Origin: Laterigemmans sp052161645
Lineage (GTDB): Bacteria; Planctomycetota; Planctomycetia; Pirellulales; Pirellulaceae
DNA: 64,000 nucleotides
Assembly: GCA_052161645.1 (NCBI GenBank)
Contig: CP197414.1
Strand: one strand, 5' to 3'
Below, piece by piece: positions 7,549-15,976 of this stretch (within the stretch, counting starts at the first letter, position 1; every line of letters begins with the position of its first letter). The notes under the pieces were generated by a model, which did no database searches, was not told the origin of the DNA, and worked only from the letters and a program-made list of their open reading frames with translations. Made by a program: the position numbers and the translations under genes.

Positions 7549-10017
7549 TCAATTGCGTGTGCGATATAAAAACGCATCCGAGGTCAGCAGTGACGTCAGC
7601 AGCGAATTCATACTACCGCCGTTATCTTTATAATCGCGGTATGCTTGCTGCAACACGGGACGATCATTTAACGTTTCGTTGCGGCCCATCCAAAACCTAA
7701 ACGCGTGCCGCACGAAAACCTGTTCGGCTCGTTCGCTTTCAGCAATTCGTTGAATCATCTCGATCGCATCGGCAACCTCACCGTCGAGCGCGTCATCCCC
7801 TGAGTCAACAATCTCGCCGCTTGTATCGACCGGTTGGCCCAACTCTGTTTGACGATACACGCCGGCGTGATTGTACATCTCAAAGGGCAGCCCCAGGGGA
7901 TCCATCTTTTTGTGACAAGTCCAGCAATATCCTTCCCGGGTGACCTCCATTCGCTCGCGAAGCGTCGTGGCTGGCTCATCGGGTAACATTGCATCCACTG
8001 TGATCGGCACGTCGGGAATACCACCACCCAGCAATCGCTCACGCACCCAGCGTCCGCGGTGAATTGCATGATTATCCATCGCGTCGGAATGCGAAACGAG
8101 CCAACTGGGTTGCGTCAAAATACCCAAGCGTTGGCCTTGTGGTACGGTTGCCAGCACGCGTTCGGGTTTCATCGAACCGTTGCCGAAGCTGCGGCGACTA
8201 ACACGAGCGTAAATCGGTGGGCCAGATAGTTTTGCTTTGGCGATATTGTGGTTAACATTCTGTGGCTTTTGCTTCTCGGGCTTTGGAGGTTTCTTTCCAG
8301 GATTGGCTCGCTTCCACGCCTCCAACTCCTTCGCCGCCAGCTTTGCCGCCGCCGCGGTTGCCTGCTTAGCAGCGGCGACCTCTTCCTTTGTCCGCTGCCT
8401 ACCAAAATAGAAATTATCATTTTTGGTGGCGACCACTTTTTCCGTCGTCAACAACTGCTTAAAAACATCGCGATCTTCCTGCAGGATCAGCTCAATCAAT
8501 CGATCCGTGCTGGCAGTCGCATCGAACATTGCCAGATAGTGGGCCGTGCCGCGTGTGTTGACTCCAGTCTTTGCCAACGACTTGGAGTCTTTGCAAATGT
8601 AGCCCCCCAAATCGTAATCAAAGTATTCACGAAAAAAGCGCAGCACGCGTGGCTTGCGAATACTTTCATCGGCCAGCATCCGCTCAACTTCGCGTTTCAC
8701 ATCCGCTTTGGTCCGCATGCGTCCGCTAGCAATTGCTGCTCGCAACTCTGCGTCTGGCTGGATGTATCTCAGTGCATGGTTTACTGCCAACCCCAACTCC
8801 CAGTCCCGCAGCATCACGCGTCCATCAACATCGGGTGTGCCATATTCAACCAGTTCCGGGCGGAATAGTGCGTCGCGATCGAGAAAAATGGCGGATAACC
8901 CCAGCATCACCCCATCTTCCTTGCCTATCTTCTCGATCGATCGTTGCACGATCTCCAGATAACTAGCTGACTCCTCTTCGCCAGGAGGCCGAAAGGTTAA
9001 CGCTTCGAAGAGGAAATCGACGGCGGCTCGCAGGCTGGCTTCACTTACACCCTCTTCGCGCATCAACTCGTACACGGGCGTCATTGGCCGAGCGACTTTT
9101 GTGTTATACACAATACTGGTAGGCAGCCCACGGATGTCGCCTTCCATCTTATATGTCTGCGGGTCATCCGTTATTTGTTCCGGATGGGCGATACTGAGTG
9201 GACCGTAAGCCATATATCGCAAAATATCCTCGGCAACACTTAAGATCTGCGTCGCCTCGGCGCTATTGACTGAGTAGAAATCGGGGTAGTTTTCTAGCCC
9301 GTGAGTTCGCGCCGAGGACAGTACGACTGGCACGCTCTTCACGGCGGTCGCATACGCAACCGTGCCACCTTGCCACTTGATGATCCGGTCGGTGCCAAAA
9401 TAAAGTTTGCGTTCCCCTCCGTGATTGGTGGGGACGACATCACCATGAGTCCGTAAGCCGGGCTTTTCTGGGTCAAACTTGGGTTCTCGGTTGATCAACT
9501 CATTTAATCGGGTGATATGCTCCGAGGGACTGACCCGCCATAGCCGAGCCGGTGTAGAGGTGGGGACAAGCTTGATCTCCGCAGGCAGAGGCCCAAACAG
9601 CAGTTCGTGATCGACGAAATTGGCTTTTTGTGGATCACGAGGCGCAACAAATCCACCTTGATCATGCATCACGCGGCTCAATTCAGCCACGATCCAATCG
9701 GAAAACTGTAGCCGCTGAACCACGCCAGGCTGTTCCATCTCCGCCGGTGGCATCTCTTTCAAAGTCACCTGCGCCCAAATCGCTGTCCAAACTGCCGCGT
9801 TGACTTCGTCGACCGGCGCTAAATCATGCAATGATAGATTGCCTTCGGGCGCTGTTTCACCGTGGCAATCGAGACAGTGATTCGTGACAAACGTTTTGGC
9901 AAAGCTCTCAAAGTCTTTGTCGATTTTCTGCCCGGGCGTGTAAGTTTCCCCCTTAGCTATGGACATCACACTCAAACAAAGCAGCATGATTGTCGTAGCA
10001 ACACAAACCTTACTCAT
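7549..10017 (-). CDS. DUF1592/DUF1588-type planctomycete cytochrome-like secreted protein
   Basis: An 822-residue protein with a cleavable signal peptide (about residues 1-23). A CLDCH haem-binding-type motif lies near residue 48 and a second CxxCH (CWTCHKKMDPLG) near 695, the usual ends of this family. Between them are the DUF1587/1592/1595/1588 blocks; RPGEEES-like and RFFREYFDYD segments are visible. A Lys/Ala-rich linker (about 570-600) interrupts the conserved region. These proteins occur in high copy in planctomycetes and are thought to work in the cell envelope, possibly in redox or polysaccharide metabolism, but no reaction is established. The ATG overlaps the stop of the upstream DUF1552 gene by 4 bp (ATGA), so the two are translationally coupled. 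Confidence 0.85.
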   Translation of the reverse strand: MSKVCVATTIMLLCLSVMSIAKGETYTPGQKIDKDFESFAKTFVTNHCLDCHGETAPEGNLSLHDLAPVDEVNAAVWTAIWAQVTLKEMPPAEMEQPGVVQRLQFSDWIVAELSRVMHDQGGFVAPRDPQKANFVDHELLFGPLPAEIKLVPTSTPARLWRVSPSEHITRLNELINREPKFDPEKPGLRTHGDVVPTNHGGERKLYFGTDRIIKWQGGTVAYATAVKSVPVVLSSARTHGLENYPDFYSVNSAEATQILSVAEDILRYMAYGPLSIAHPEQITDDPQTYKMEGDIRGLPTSIVYNTKVARPMTPVYELMREEGVSEASLRAAVDFLFEALTFRPPGEEESASYLEIVQRSIEKIGKEDGVMLGLSAIFLDRDALFRPELVEYGTPDVDGRVMLRDWELGLAVNHALRYIQPDAELRAAIASGRMRTKADVKREVERMLADESIRKPRVLRFFREYFDYDLGGYICKDSKSLAKTGVNTRGTAHYLAMFDATASTDRLIELILQEDRDVFKQLLTTEKVVATKNDNFYFGRQRTKEEVAAAKQATAAAAKLAAKELEAWKRANPGKKPPKPEKQKPQNVNHNIAKAKLSGPPIYARVSRRSFGNGSMKPERVLATVPQGQRLGILTQPSWLVSHSDAMDNHAIHRGRWVRERLLGGGIPDVPITVDAMLPDEPATTLRERMEVTREGYCWTCHKKMDPLGLPFEMYNHAGVYRQTELGQPVDTSGEIVDSGDDALDGEVADAIEMIQRIAESERAEQVFVRHAFRFWMGRNETLNDRPVLQQAYRDYKDNGGSMNSLLTSLLTSDAFLYRTRN

Positions 10018-11366
10018 GCCAACACTTCCTTGAGCGGACCGTGGCCAACATCAAACTTCTTCGCCAAATTTTCGTTCATGTTGAAACGATCGCAATTTTG
10101 CCCCGCGGCCCGTAACAGCGACGTAAACAAAGCGTTTATCGGTCGTTTGCCATCCAACTGTGTAAAGCAACCAGTCTTAAAAGCACCATCGAAGTTACCA
10201 AGTAGCATGACCGGCCAATTAGCACCGTCGGTATGCTGTTTATCCGCGTTGTTGCTGGTGTAGACGATCAACGTGTGATCCATCATGGTGCCACTCCCCT
10301 CCGGCACACTCTCCAGTTTTTCCATGATCCGCACCAGCATGCGGCTGTTGTATTGGCGAATTTTGATCCAGATTGGGTTATCGGGTTGGTCCATGTGCCC
10401 CAAGTTGTGACCCTGCTGGTCGATCCCCAACCCCTTCCAGGCACCAAAAATTTCACCCCGTCCCGAACCAATGGTGAGCGTGTTGGTGATACCTGAGGTC
10501 AGCGCCGAAATACCGAGATCCAACAACACATCATGCCAATCCGTTTCAAACTGGGGATTGCTATATCGTTCGTCTACTTGAGGAGCAAACTTACGCAGGT
10601 GGTCGGCTACCGTATCAAGTCGGTCGCGAAGTCCGTTCACTTCCTGGAAACCTCGCACGTATTGACCGTACCGCCTTCTGTCGCCGCCTGGCAGCGCTCG
10701 ACCTTTGGCTGCCGCCAAGTTTTCAATCTCAGTCAACATACTCGAGCGTGCTTCGTGCTGCCGCCGAATATCACCGGTGGAGATCCCACCATACAATGTT
10801 TGATAAAGCTGATTTGGATCGGAATACATAAAAATCGGCTGACCCGCACCGCTCGCTGAGAGCGTCGCCAAAGTCGGCTTGGTCGTCATGTTCTCAATCG
10901 AGTCCATGCCGATGCAAAGGTGTGGCAGCAGCGTCTGCGGCAAGGCTTTGCTTAGTTCGTAATCAATCGTTGCGGCACTGGGGGGAACTCCGTCGCCACC
11001 TCGATAGCCGCCCAGGGCGCCAAAAAATGCACTGTGGGCAGGACTGGTATGTTTGCCGTGCAAACCATTGATGATGTGCAACCGCTCCTTGTAAGGTTCC
11101 AGCGGTTCGATGGGCTGTGGAAGTTTAGCTTTCGCCAGGGAACCGCTACTGGGCATGCCCGCCGGGATACAGGTCTTCGGATCAAACCCCTGGTTCTGCA
11201 TAAAAAAGATGACTCGCTTGGGAGTCGTCGCCCTGCTCGCTGACAACGCGTTCGGTGAAGCCAGTTCGCCACTTGAAGCCAACAAGCTCGAGGGGAACAA
11301 AGAAGCACCCAATGCGGTGCCGACACCAGCCGCCACTCCCTGCAACATGTTTCTACGGTTGAGCAT
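10014..11366 (-). CDS. DUF1552 family protein with Tat signal
   Basis: A 450-residue protein beginning with a twin-arginine signal (RRNMLQG) and a hydrophobic stretch, so it is exported folded. The rest is typical DUF1552: KRVIFFMQNQG, HIINGLHGKH, GITNTLTIGSG, the GHNLGHMDQP segment and a late TLIVYTSNNADKQH block. DUF1552 and DUF1592 genes are almost always paired in planctomycetes, as here with a 4-bp overlap, which suggests the two products act together outside the cytoplasm. The fold resembles DUF1501/alkaline-phosphatase-superfamily proteins, but no substrate is known. Transcription probably starts in the gap at 11367-11637. Confidence 0.85.
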   Translation of the reverse strand: MLNRRNMLQGVAAGVGTALGASLFPSSLLASSGELASPNALSASRATTPKRVIFFMQNQGFDPKTCIPAGMPSSGSLAKAKLPQPIEPLEPYKERLHIINGLHGKHTSPAHSAFFGALGGYRGGDGVPPSAATIDYELSKALPQTLLPHLCIGMDSIENMTTKPTLATLSASGAGQPIFMYSDPNQLYQTLYGGISTGDIRRQHEARSSMLTEIENLAAAKGRALPGGDRRRYGQYVRGFQEVNGLRDRLDTVADHLRKFAPQVDERYSNPQFETDWHDVLLDLGISALTSGITNTLTIGSGRGEIFGAWKGLGIDQQGHNLGHMDQPDNPIWIKIRQYNSRMLVRIMEKLESVPEGSGTMMDHTLIVYTSNNADKQHTDGANWPVMLLGNFDGAFKTGCFTQLDGKRPINALFTSLLRAAGQNCDRFNMNENLAKKFDVGHGPLKEVLA

Positions 11367-11637
11367 GGTTTATCTTTCAACGCGGATAACTGCCCGACAG
11401 ATTTCCCAATCTGCCGCCCAAAGTTGCGATTGCCTCAGCCATTGACACTCGCCTGAGATTAGTTTTAACAGGCTGACGAACCGACGCAACTAAATTCCCC
11501 TACCGGCCCCCCAAAAATCGAGCAGACAGCCGCCACCACCAGCTAATCTCCTGGGCTAAGAAAACGTAAACGCGCCGGGTTGTGAGTATTGTTTCGCGAA
11601 TACCTTACGGTGTCGGGGCGCGAGTTACTTAAGAAGC

Positions 11638-13323
11638 CTACACAAAAATAGAGTGAAAACGATTCTCCGCCTCCGCGTCGCCAATTACGACCATTTCAGT
11701 TCCGGGCAACAAAACGCTGGCCGCATCAGGATTCATTTCGGTTTTTCCGTCTCGAACGACCGCGACAATGCTGCAACCGGTCATGTTACGAACCCCGCTT
11801 TCAGCAATCGACTTGCCGTGCAACTTTTCTGGGGTCGGCAAACGAAATACGTGCAGGCCTTCCGCTAACAACAGAACATCAGTGCGGCGCAGCAAATTAA
11901 ATAAAGCATCTGCCCCCGTGGTCGCGTACGAGAGCACAAAATCCGCTCCAGCTCGATGCAATGTCGAAACGTTCCGCTCGACGTTCGACCTTGCCAGAAC
12001 TTGCACATCCGGTCGCAACCGCCTGCAGTAGAGCGTGAGATAGACATTCATGTCGTCATCGTGAGTGGTAATCACCACCGACGAGCAATCTGTGATCCCC
12101 GCGCGGATCAACACCTCGTGTTCCGCTGCATCGCCGAGGATGTAGTGGGCGGTATTGCGTATTCGTTGCGATTGACGTTCGATAATGCGATAGTCAATTC
12201 CTTGACGGGCAAGCGACGCACCCACGGCGCGGCCGACGCGACCACCGCCAATAATGATGACAGGTTTTTCATTCGACTTATAAATGCAAAATAACGCATC
12301 ATACTGATCGAGCTGCTCGCGGGATCCGGCGAAAACCAAGACGCTATGCTCATGAATCACGGTGTCAGGGGTGGCAATTTCAAACTTACCCCGCTCCCAA
12401 ACCCCAATCACATTCACGTTGGCGTAATTGCGGAGACCGATTTCACGAAGCGACCGACCAATCAAAGGAGTGCCCGATGCGGAAGCGTCAGCGACCAGCA
12501 AATCATCGAATTCCCCAATCACGTGACACTTGGAGTCACGTCCGAGCACTCGGCGAGCGATCGCGTAACCGAGCATTTCTCCCAACTGTAGCACTCGATT
12601 ACAACCTGCCAATTCCAGAATGTCGACCGATGCTGAGGAGGAAGCAGTCGCCACGACCGGAACTCGCTCAGTGATCTCACGAACGGTAAAGGCGATGTTG
12701 GTGTTTGCCGTGTCGGAGCGATTAGCCACCACCAACGCCGCTCGCTCGGCCCCGGCCAGACGATACGTTTCCGGATCGTCAAACGGCCCAACCATGACAC
12801 GAAAACCTTGATCGTGTAAGGGCAACGCGTCAGCCAATTCGTCGACCAGCAGTAAATAGTCGATGTGGGACTGTTCAAGCATGCGGATTAACGCCCGCTC
12901 GATTGGATTGAGCTTGGTGAGTATCACATGGTCTTTCGTTTTCGCACTAACCGACGTTGGCGCGCGTGCAGCCTCGCGGGCTTCCATCCAAGGCAAAAAG
13001 AAAAACTGAATAAACGTAAACGGAAGCAAGACGAGCAGGAAAATCGTGCCCGACAACAGCACGACCACTGAAAAAACCCTTCCCAGATCCGATTCAAAAG
13101 TAATATCGCCGAACCCCAGCGTCGACATGACAACGAATGTCCAGTAGAACGCGGTTGCCCATGAATGTGATTGCCCTTCGCGAGCCATCAAAACATGAAA
13201 TGTAATGCTAAAGCAAATAAGCAACGCGGCAAAAATCAGCATCAGCCACATCAATATTCGCAGGTTACGCTGCTGGAAACGATTTCCCAGAAAGGAAGTC
13301 AAAATCGAAGTGGTCGACTTCAT
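11638..13323 (-). CDS. Potassium channel with duplicated TrkA-N/TrkA-C domains
   Basis: A 561-residue inner-membrane protein. Two membrane helices (about 24-50 and 80-105) flank a pore loop with selectivity filter TLGFGD, a variant of TVGYGD. Two cytoplasmic RCK modules follow. The first begins at about 130 and is degenerate, without a Gly-rich motif. The second has a clear Rossmann motif, IIIGGGRVGRAVG (about 345-357), followed by TrkA-N, and TrkA-C ends the protein. This is the two-transmembrane ligand-gated K+ channel layout; the second Rossmann domain probably binds a nucleotide or ion. The start is ATG. It is isolated from the hyp genes downstream by 217 bp. Confidence 0.85.
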   Translation of the reverse strand: MKSTTSILTSFLGNRFQQRNLRILMWLMLIFAALLICFSITFHVLMAREGQSHSWATAFYWTFVVMSTLGFGDITFESDLGRVFSVVVLLSGTIFLLVLLPFTFIQFFFLPWMEAREAARAPTSVSAKTKDHVILTKLNPIERALIRMLEQSHIDYLLLVDELADALPLHDQGFRVMVGPFDDPETYRLAGAERAALVVANRSDTANTNIAFTVREITERVPVVATASSSASVDILELAGCNRVLQLGEMLGYAIARRVLGRDSKCHVIGEFDDLLVADASASGTPLIGRSLREIGLRNYANVNVIGVWERGKFEIATPDTVIHEHSVLVFAGSREQLDQYDALFCIYKSNEKPVIIIGGGRVGRAVGASLARQGIDYRIIERQSQRIRNTAHYILGDAAEHEVLIRAGITDCSSVVITTHDDDMNVYLTLYCRRLRPDVQVLARSNVERNVSTLHRAGADFVLSYATTGADALFNLLRRTDVLLLAEGLHVFRLPTPEKLHGKSIAESGVRNMTGCSIVAVVRDGKTEMNPDAASVLLPGTEMVVIGDAEAENRFHSIFV

Positions 13324-13540
13324 AGCAGAATATCGCGGTGGCGGAATTGAACTGAATTGCTAGGCACTTTTCCGAAAGCGGTTAGCCAATTTGACGCAAG
13401 CCACAGCTCCCGGCGGATTTCAGATAGGTGTCCAAGCCTACGAGAACTGCTACTCAAGCTAAATCGTAACGAACTATGGCAATAGATGGAATCCAGTGTT
13501 TCGTATCCAGGTGAATGAAGATTTGGCTGGATTTTTCCGC

Positions 13541-14578
13541 TCAGCAAATCCTTGGCAACTGCTCGCCAACCGGCATGGGAATGATACGATTCGCACCGAA
13601 GGGAGTCTTGGCGACGACCAACTGATGTTCGTCTCGAATGATTCTACCGATTACGGCGGCCGCACGGCCAAGCCGATTTGCCCGCAGCGCAGCGAGTGCC
13701 GAGCTCACCTGCTCAGCAGGCACCACCGCAACCAATTTTCCCTCATTTGCCGCTTGCAACGGATCCAACCCGAGAAATTCGCAGGCCGATCGCACCACCT
13801 CGTCGACTGGAATAGCACGTTCTTCAAGCTCGATGCCACAATGAGAAGCCGCCGCGATCTCATTTAACGTAGTCGCCAGTCCGCCCCTGGTTGGATCTCG
13901 TAAGGTTCGCAAATTGGGGCAAGCCTTGATCAACTCGTGCACCATGCTAGTCAGAGAAGCCGTATCGCTGCAAATGTTCGATTCGAACTCCAACCCTTCC
14001 CTCACGCTCATGATCGCCATGGCGTGATCAGCAAGCGTTCCGCTGACCAGAACGACGTCACCGGGACGCGCCCGATCGATCGAGATATTTCTATCTGATG
14101 GCAGCGCGCCGATGCCGGTGGTCGTGATATAACAACCGTCACCGTGCCCCCGCTCAACAACCTTCGTATCGCCAGCAACGACGCTCACTCCCGCCTCGCG
14201 GGCCGCCCGCGCCATATCATCGGCGATTCGCAGCAACTGTTCAATCAACAGCCCTTCCTCCAGTATAAAACTGGCGGTCAAGTAAAGCGGTTCGGCGCCA
14301 CTCATGGCCAGGTCGTTCACCGTTCCATTGACAGCTAGATCACCAATGCTGCCACCAGGAAAAAATAGCGGTCGCACCACAAATGAGTCTGTGGACACAG
14401 CAACGCGACGGCCCGGTAGTAATAAAGGAGTGGAATCACCCAGTGATGCGTGCGGACTACCAAAAGCGCGGAGGAAAACGTGTTCGATCAGCTCTGACGA
14501 GAGTCGACCGCCTCCGCCATGGCTAAGCACAACGTGCGGGTAATCTCGCAAAGGCAGGGGACAATTTGAGCCAAACAT
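13541..14578 (-). CDS. hypE: Hydrogenase maturation factor HypE (carbamoyl dehydratase)
   Basis: 345 residues from the ATG at 14578, which follows the hypD stop (TAA, one base, ATG). The open frame runs further upstream inside hypD, but that part is antisense-like and not homologous. HypE receives a carbamoyl group from HypF on its C-terminal Cys and dehydrates it with ATP to thiocyanate, the source of the CN ligands of the NiFe site. Key features are visible: SHGGGGRLS, the VVAGDTKVVE nucleotide-binding segment, DPTRGGLATTLNE, and the C-terminal PRIC with the acceptor Cys. It is the last gene of hypFCDE. Confidence 0.92.
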   Translation of the reverse strand: MFGSNCPLPLRDYPHVVLSHGGGGRLSSELIEHVFLRAFGSPHASLGDSTPLLLPGRRVAVSTDSFVVRPLFFPGGSIGDLAVNGTVNDLAMSGAEPLYLTASFILEEGLLIEQLLRIADDMARAAREAGVSVVAGDTKVVERGHGDGCYITTTGIGALPSDRNISIDRARPGDVVLVSGTLADHAMAIMSVREGLEFESNICSDTASLTSMVHELIKACPNLRTLRDPTRGGLATTLNEIAAASHCGIELEERAIPVDEVVRSACEFLGLDPLQAANEGKLVAVVPAEQVSSALAALRANRLGRAAAVIGRIIRDEHQLVVAKTPFGANRIIPMPVGEQLPRIC

Positions 14579-14579
14579 T

Positions 14580-15680
14580 TTACAAACTGCCGTATCGACC
14601 ATAGTTATAATATGCCGCACAAGCCCCTTCGCTGGAGACCATCGTTGCGCCCAACGGCGTGCGGGGCGTACACGCCTTGCCAAAAGCTTCGCATTGATTC
14701 GGCTTGATGATCCCTCGCAGCACTTCACCCGCTCTACACTGGGATGGCTCGTCCGCGCGCGTATGTCTAATATCAAACTTTTTCTCGGCATCAAAATCAG
14801 CGTACGCCTCCCGCAGGCACCAACCGCTTTGCGGAATCTTGCCAATGCCTCGCCAGCTGCGGTCGGTAACTTGAAAAACCTCATCGATAGTGTCTTGCGC
14901 AGCCATGTTTCCAGCTTCGCAAACAACACGCTCATAGGCATTCTCCACAACCGCTCTGCCCGTCTCTAACTGGTTGACCGTTCGCCGAATCCCTTCCAGC
15001 AGATCCAGTGGCTCAAATCCAGTAACCACGATTGGAACTCGAAAACGATTCGCCAGCGCATGATACTGTTGATAGCCCATCACGCTGCAAACATGACCAG
15101 CAGCCAAAAAGGCTTGCACCCTATTTCCGCTGGATGTCAAAATCGCTTCCATCGCCGGAGGAACTAAGACGTGCGAAACCAATGCGGAAAAATTGCTGAT
15201 TGACTGCTGCTTCGCCAACTTGATCGCCATCGCGTTGGCCGGCGCGGTCGTTTCAAACCCAATCGCCAAAAAAACGATTTCCCGACTGGGATTCTGCCTT
15301 GCCAACTTCACCGCATCGAGTGGCGAATAGACAATCCGCACGTCTCCACCAGCCCCCTTTACCCGCAACAAGTCCTCCCGCGTTCCCGGGACTCGCAGCA
15401 TATCACCAAAAGAGCAAAAGACAACTTCGGGTCGAGCCGCCAGTTTTAACCCCTGATCAATCACATGCAGCGGTGTGACACATACGGGACAGCCGGGGCC
15501 GTGGATCATTTCAACCTCGGCGGGCAACAGCTGATCAATCCCGCTGCGAATCAGCGAGTGCGTTTGGCCACCGCAGACTTCCATAATCGACCAACGCTTT
15601 GTCACCATACGACGAATGGCCGAAAGCAATGACTTGGCTTGCTCGCTATCGCGAAATTCGTCCAAGTATTTCATGTTCAA
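14580..15680 (-). CDS. hypD: Hydrogenase maturation factor HypD
   Basis: 366 residues, full length. HypD is an iron-sulfur protein that forms a complex with HypC and assembles the Fe(CN)2CO moiety. Visible conserved parts are MEVCGGQTHS, the HGPGCPVCVTP iron/thiol motif, GFETTAPANA, VTGFEPLDLL, and C-terminal cysteines (QCRAGEVLRG, GKACTPRTPLGATMVSSEGAC) that hold the 4Fe-4S cluster. The ATG overlaps the hypC stop by 4 bp, so HypC and HypD are made in coupled fashion, in keeping with their 1:1 complex. Confidence 0.93.
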   Translation of the reverse strand: MNMKYLDEFRDSEQAKSLLSAIRRMVTKRWSIMEVCGGQTHSLIRSGIDQLLPAEVEMIHGPGCPVCVTPLHVIDQGLKLAARPEVVFCSFGDMLRVPGTREDLLRVKGAGGDVRIVYSPLDAVKLARQNPSREIVFLAIGFETTAPANAMAIKLAKQQSISNFSALVSHVLVPPAMEAILTSSGNRVQAFLAAGHVCSVMGYQQYHALANRFRVPIVVTGFEPLDLLEGIRRTVNQLETGRAVVENAYERVVCEAGNMAAQDTIDEVFQVTDRSWRGIGKIPQSGWCLREAYADFDAEKKFDIRHTRADEPSQCRAGEVLRGIIKPNQCEAFGKACTPRTPLGATMVSSEGACAAYYNYGRYGSL

Positions 15681-15976
15681 CTCCCCGAGGTTTCGCCGGA
15701 GTCCGCTGCTGAGGGTTGATCGCTAGCCCGCAGTTCGGCCAGCTCCGCTTCCAACACGCCCAGTTCCGCAAAAGTTTGTAATGTCCGCAGCGCCGATGCT
15801 TCATTTAGCTTGCTAATCGCGAATCCCACGTGGACAATCACGTAATTACCGACTTGCGCTTCCGGCAAATAGGCTAAACATACTTCTTTGATGACGCCTC
15901 CGAAGCTCACTCGGCCCATCGGGGTTCCTTGGTCCAAATAGATTGTTTCGACTTGCCCTGGAACGGCTAAGCACAT
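15677..15976 (-). CDS. hypC: Hydrogenase maturation chaperone HypC
   Basis: 99 residues. It begins MCLAVPGQV; the second-position Cys is the residue that binds the Fe(CN)2CO unit and docks on HypD and the hydrogenase large subunit. The OB-like body contains GNYVIVHVGFAI as in the family. The C-terminus carries about 20 residues more than typical (75-90) members, an Asp/Ser/Glu-rich tail. It overlaps hypF upstream by 10 bp and hypD downstream by 4 bp. Confidence 0.92.
   Translation of the reverse strand: MCLAVPGQVETIYLDQGTPMGRVSFGGVIKEVCLAYLPEAQVGNYVIVHVGFAISKLNEASALRTLQTFAELGVLEAELAELRASDQPSAADSGETSGS

Noticed and set aside
13541..14950. Longer HypE with 124 extra N-terminal residues
   Set aside because: The extra part is read out of frame inside hypD and lacks HypE homology; the ATG at 14578 directly follows the hypD stop.
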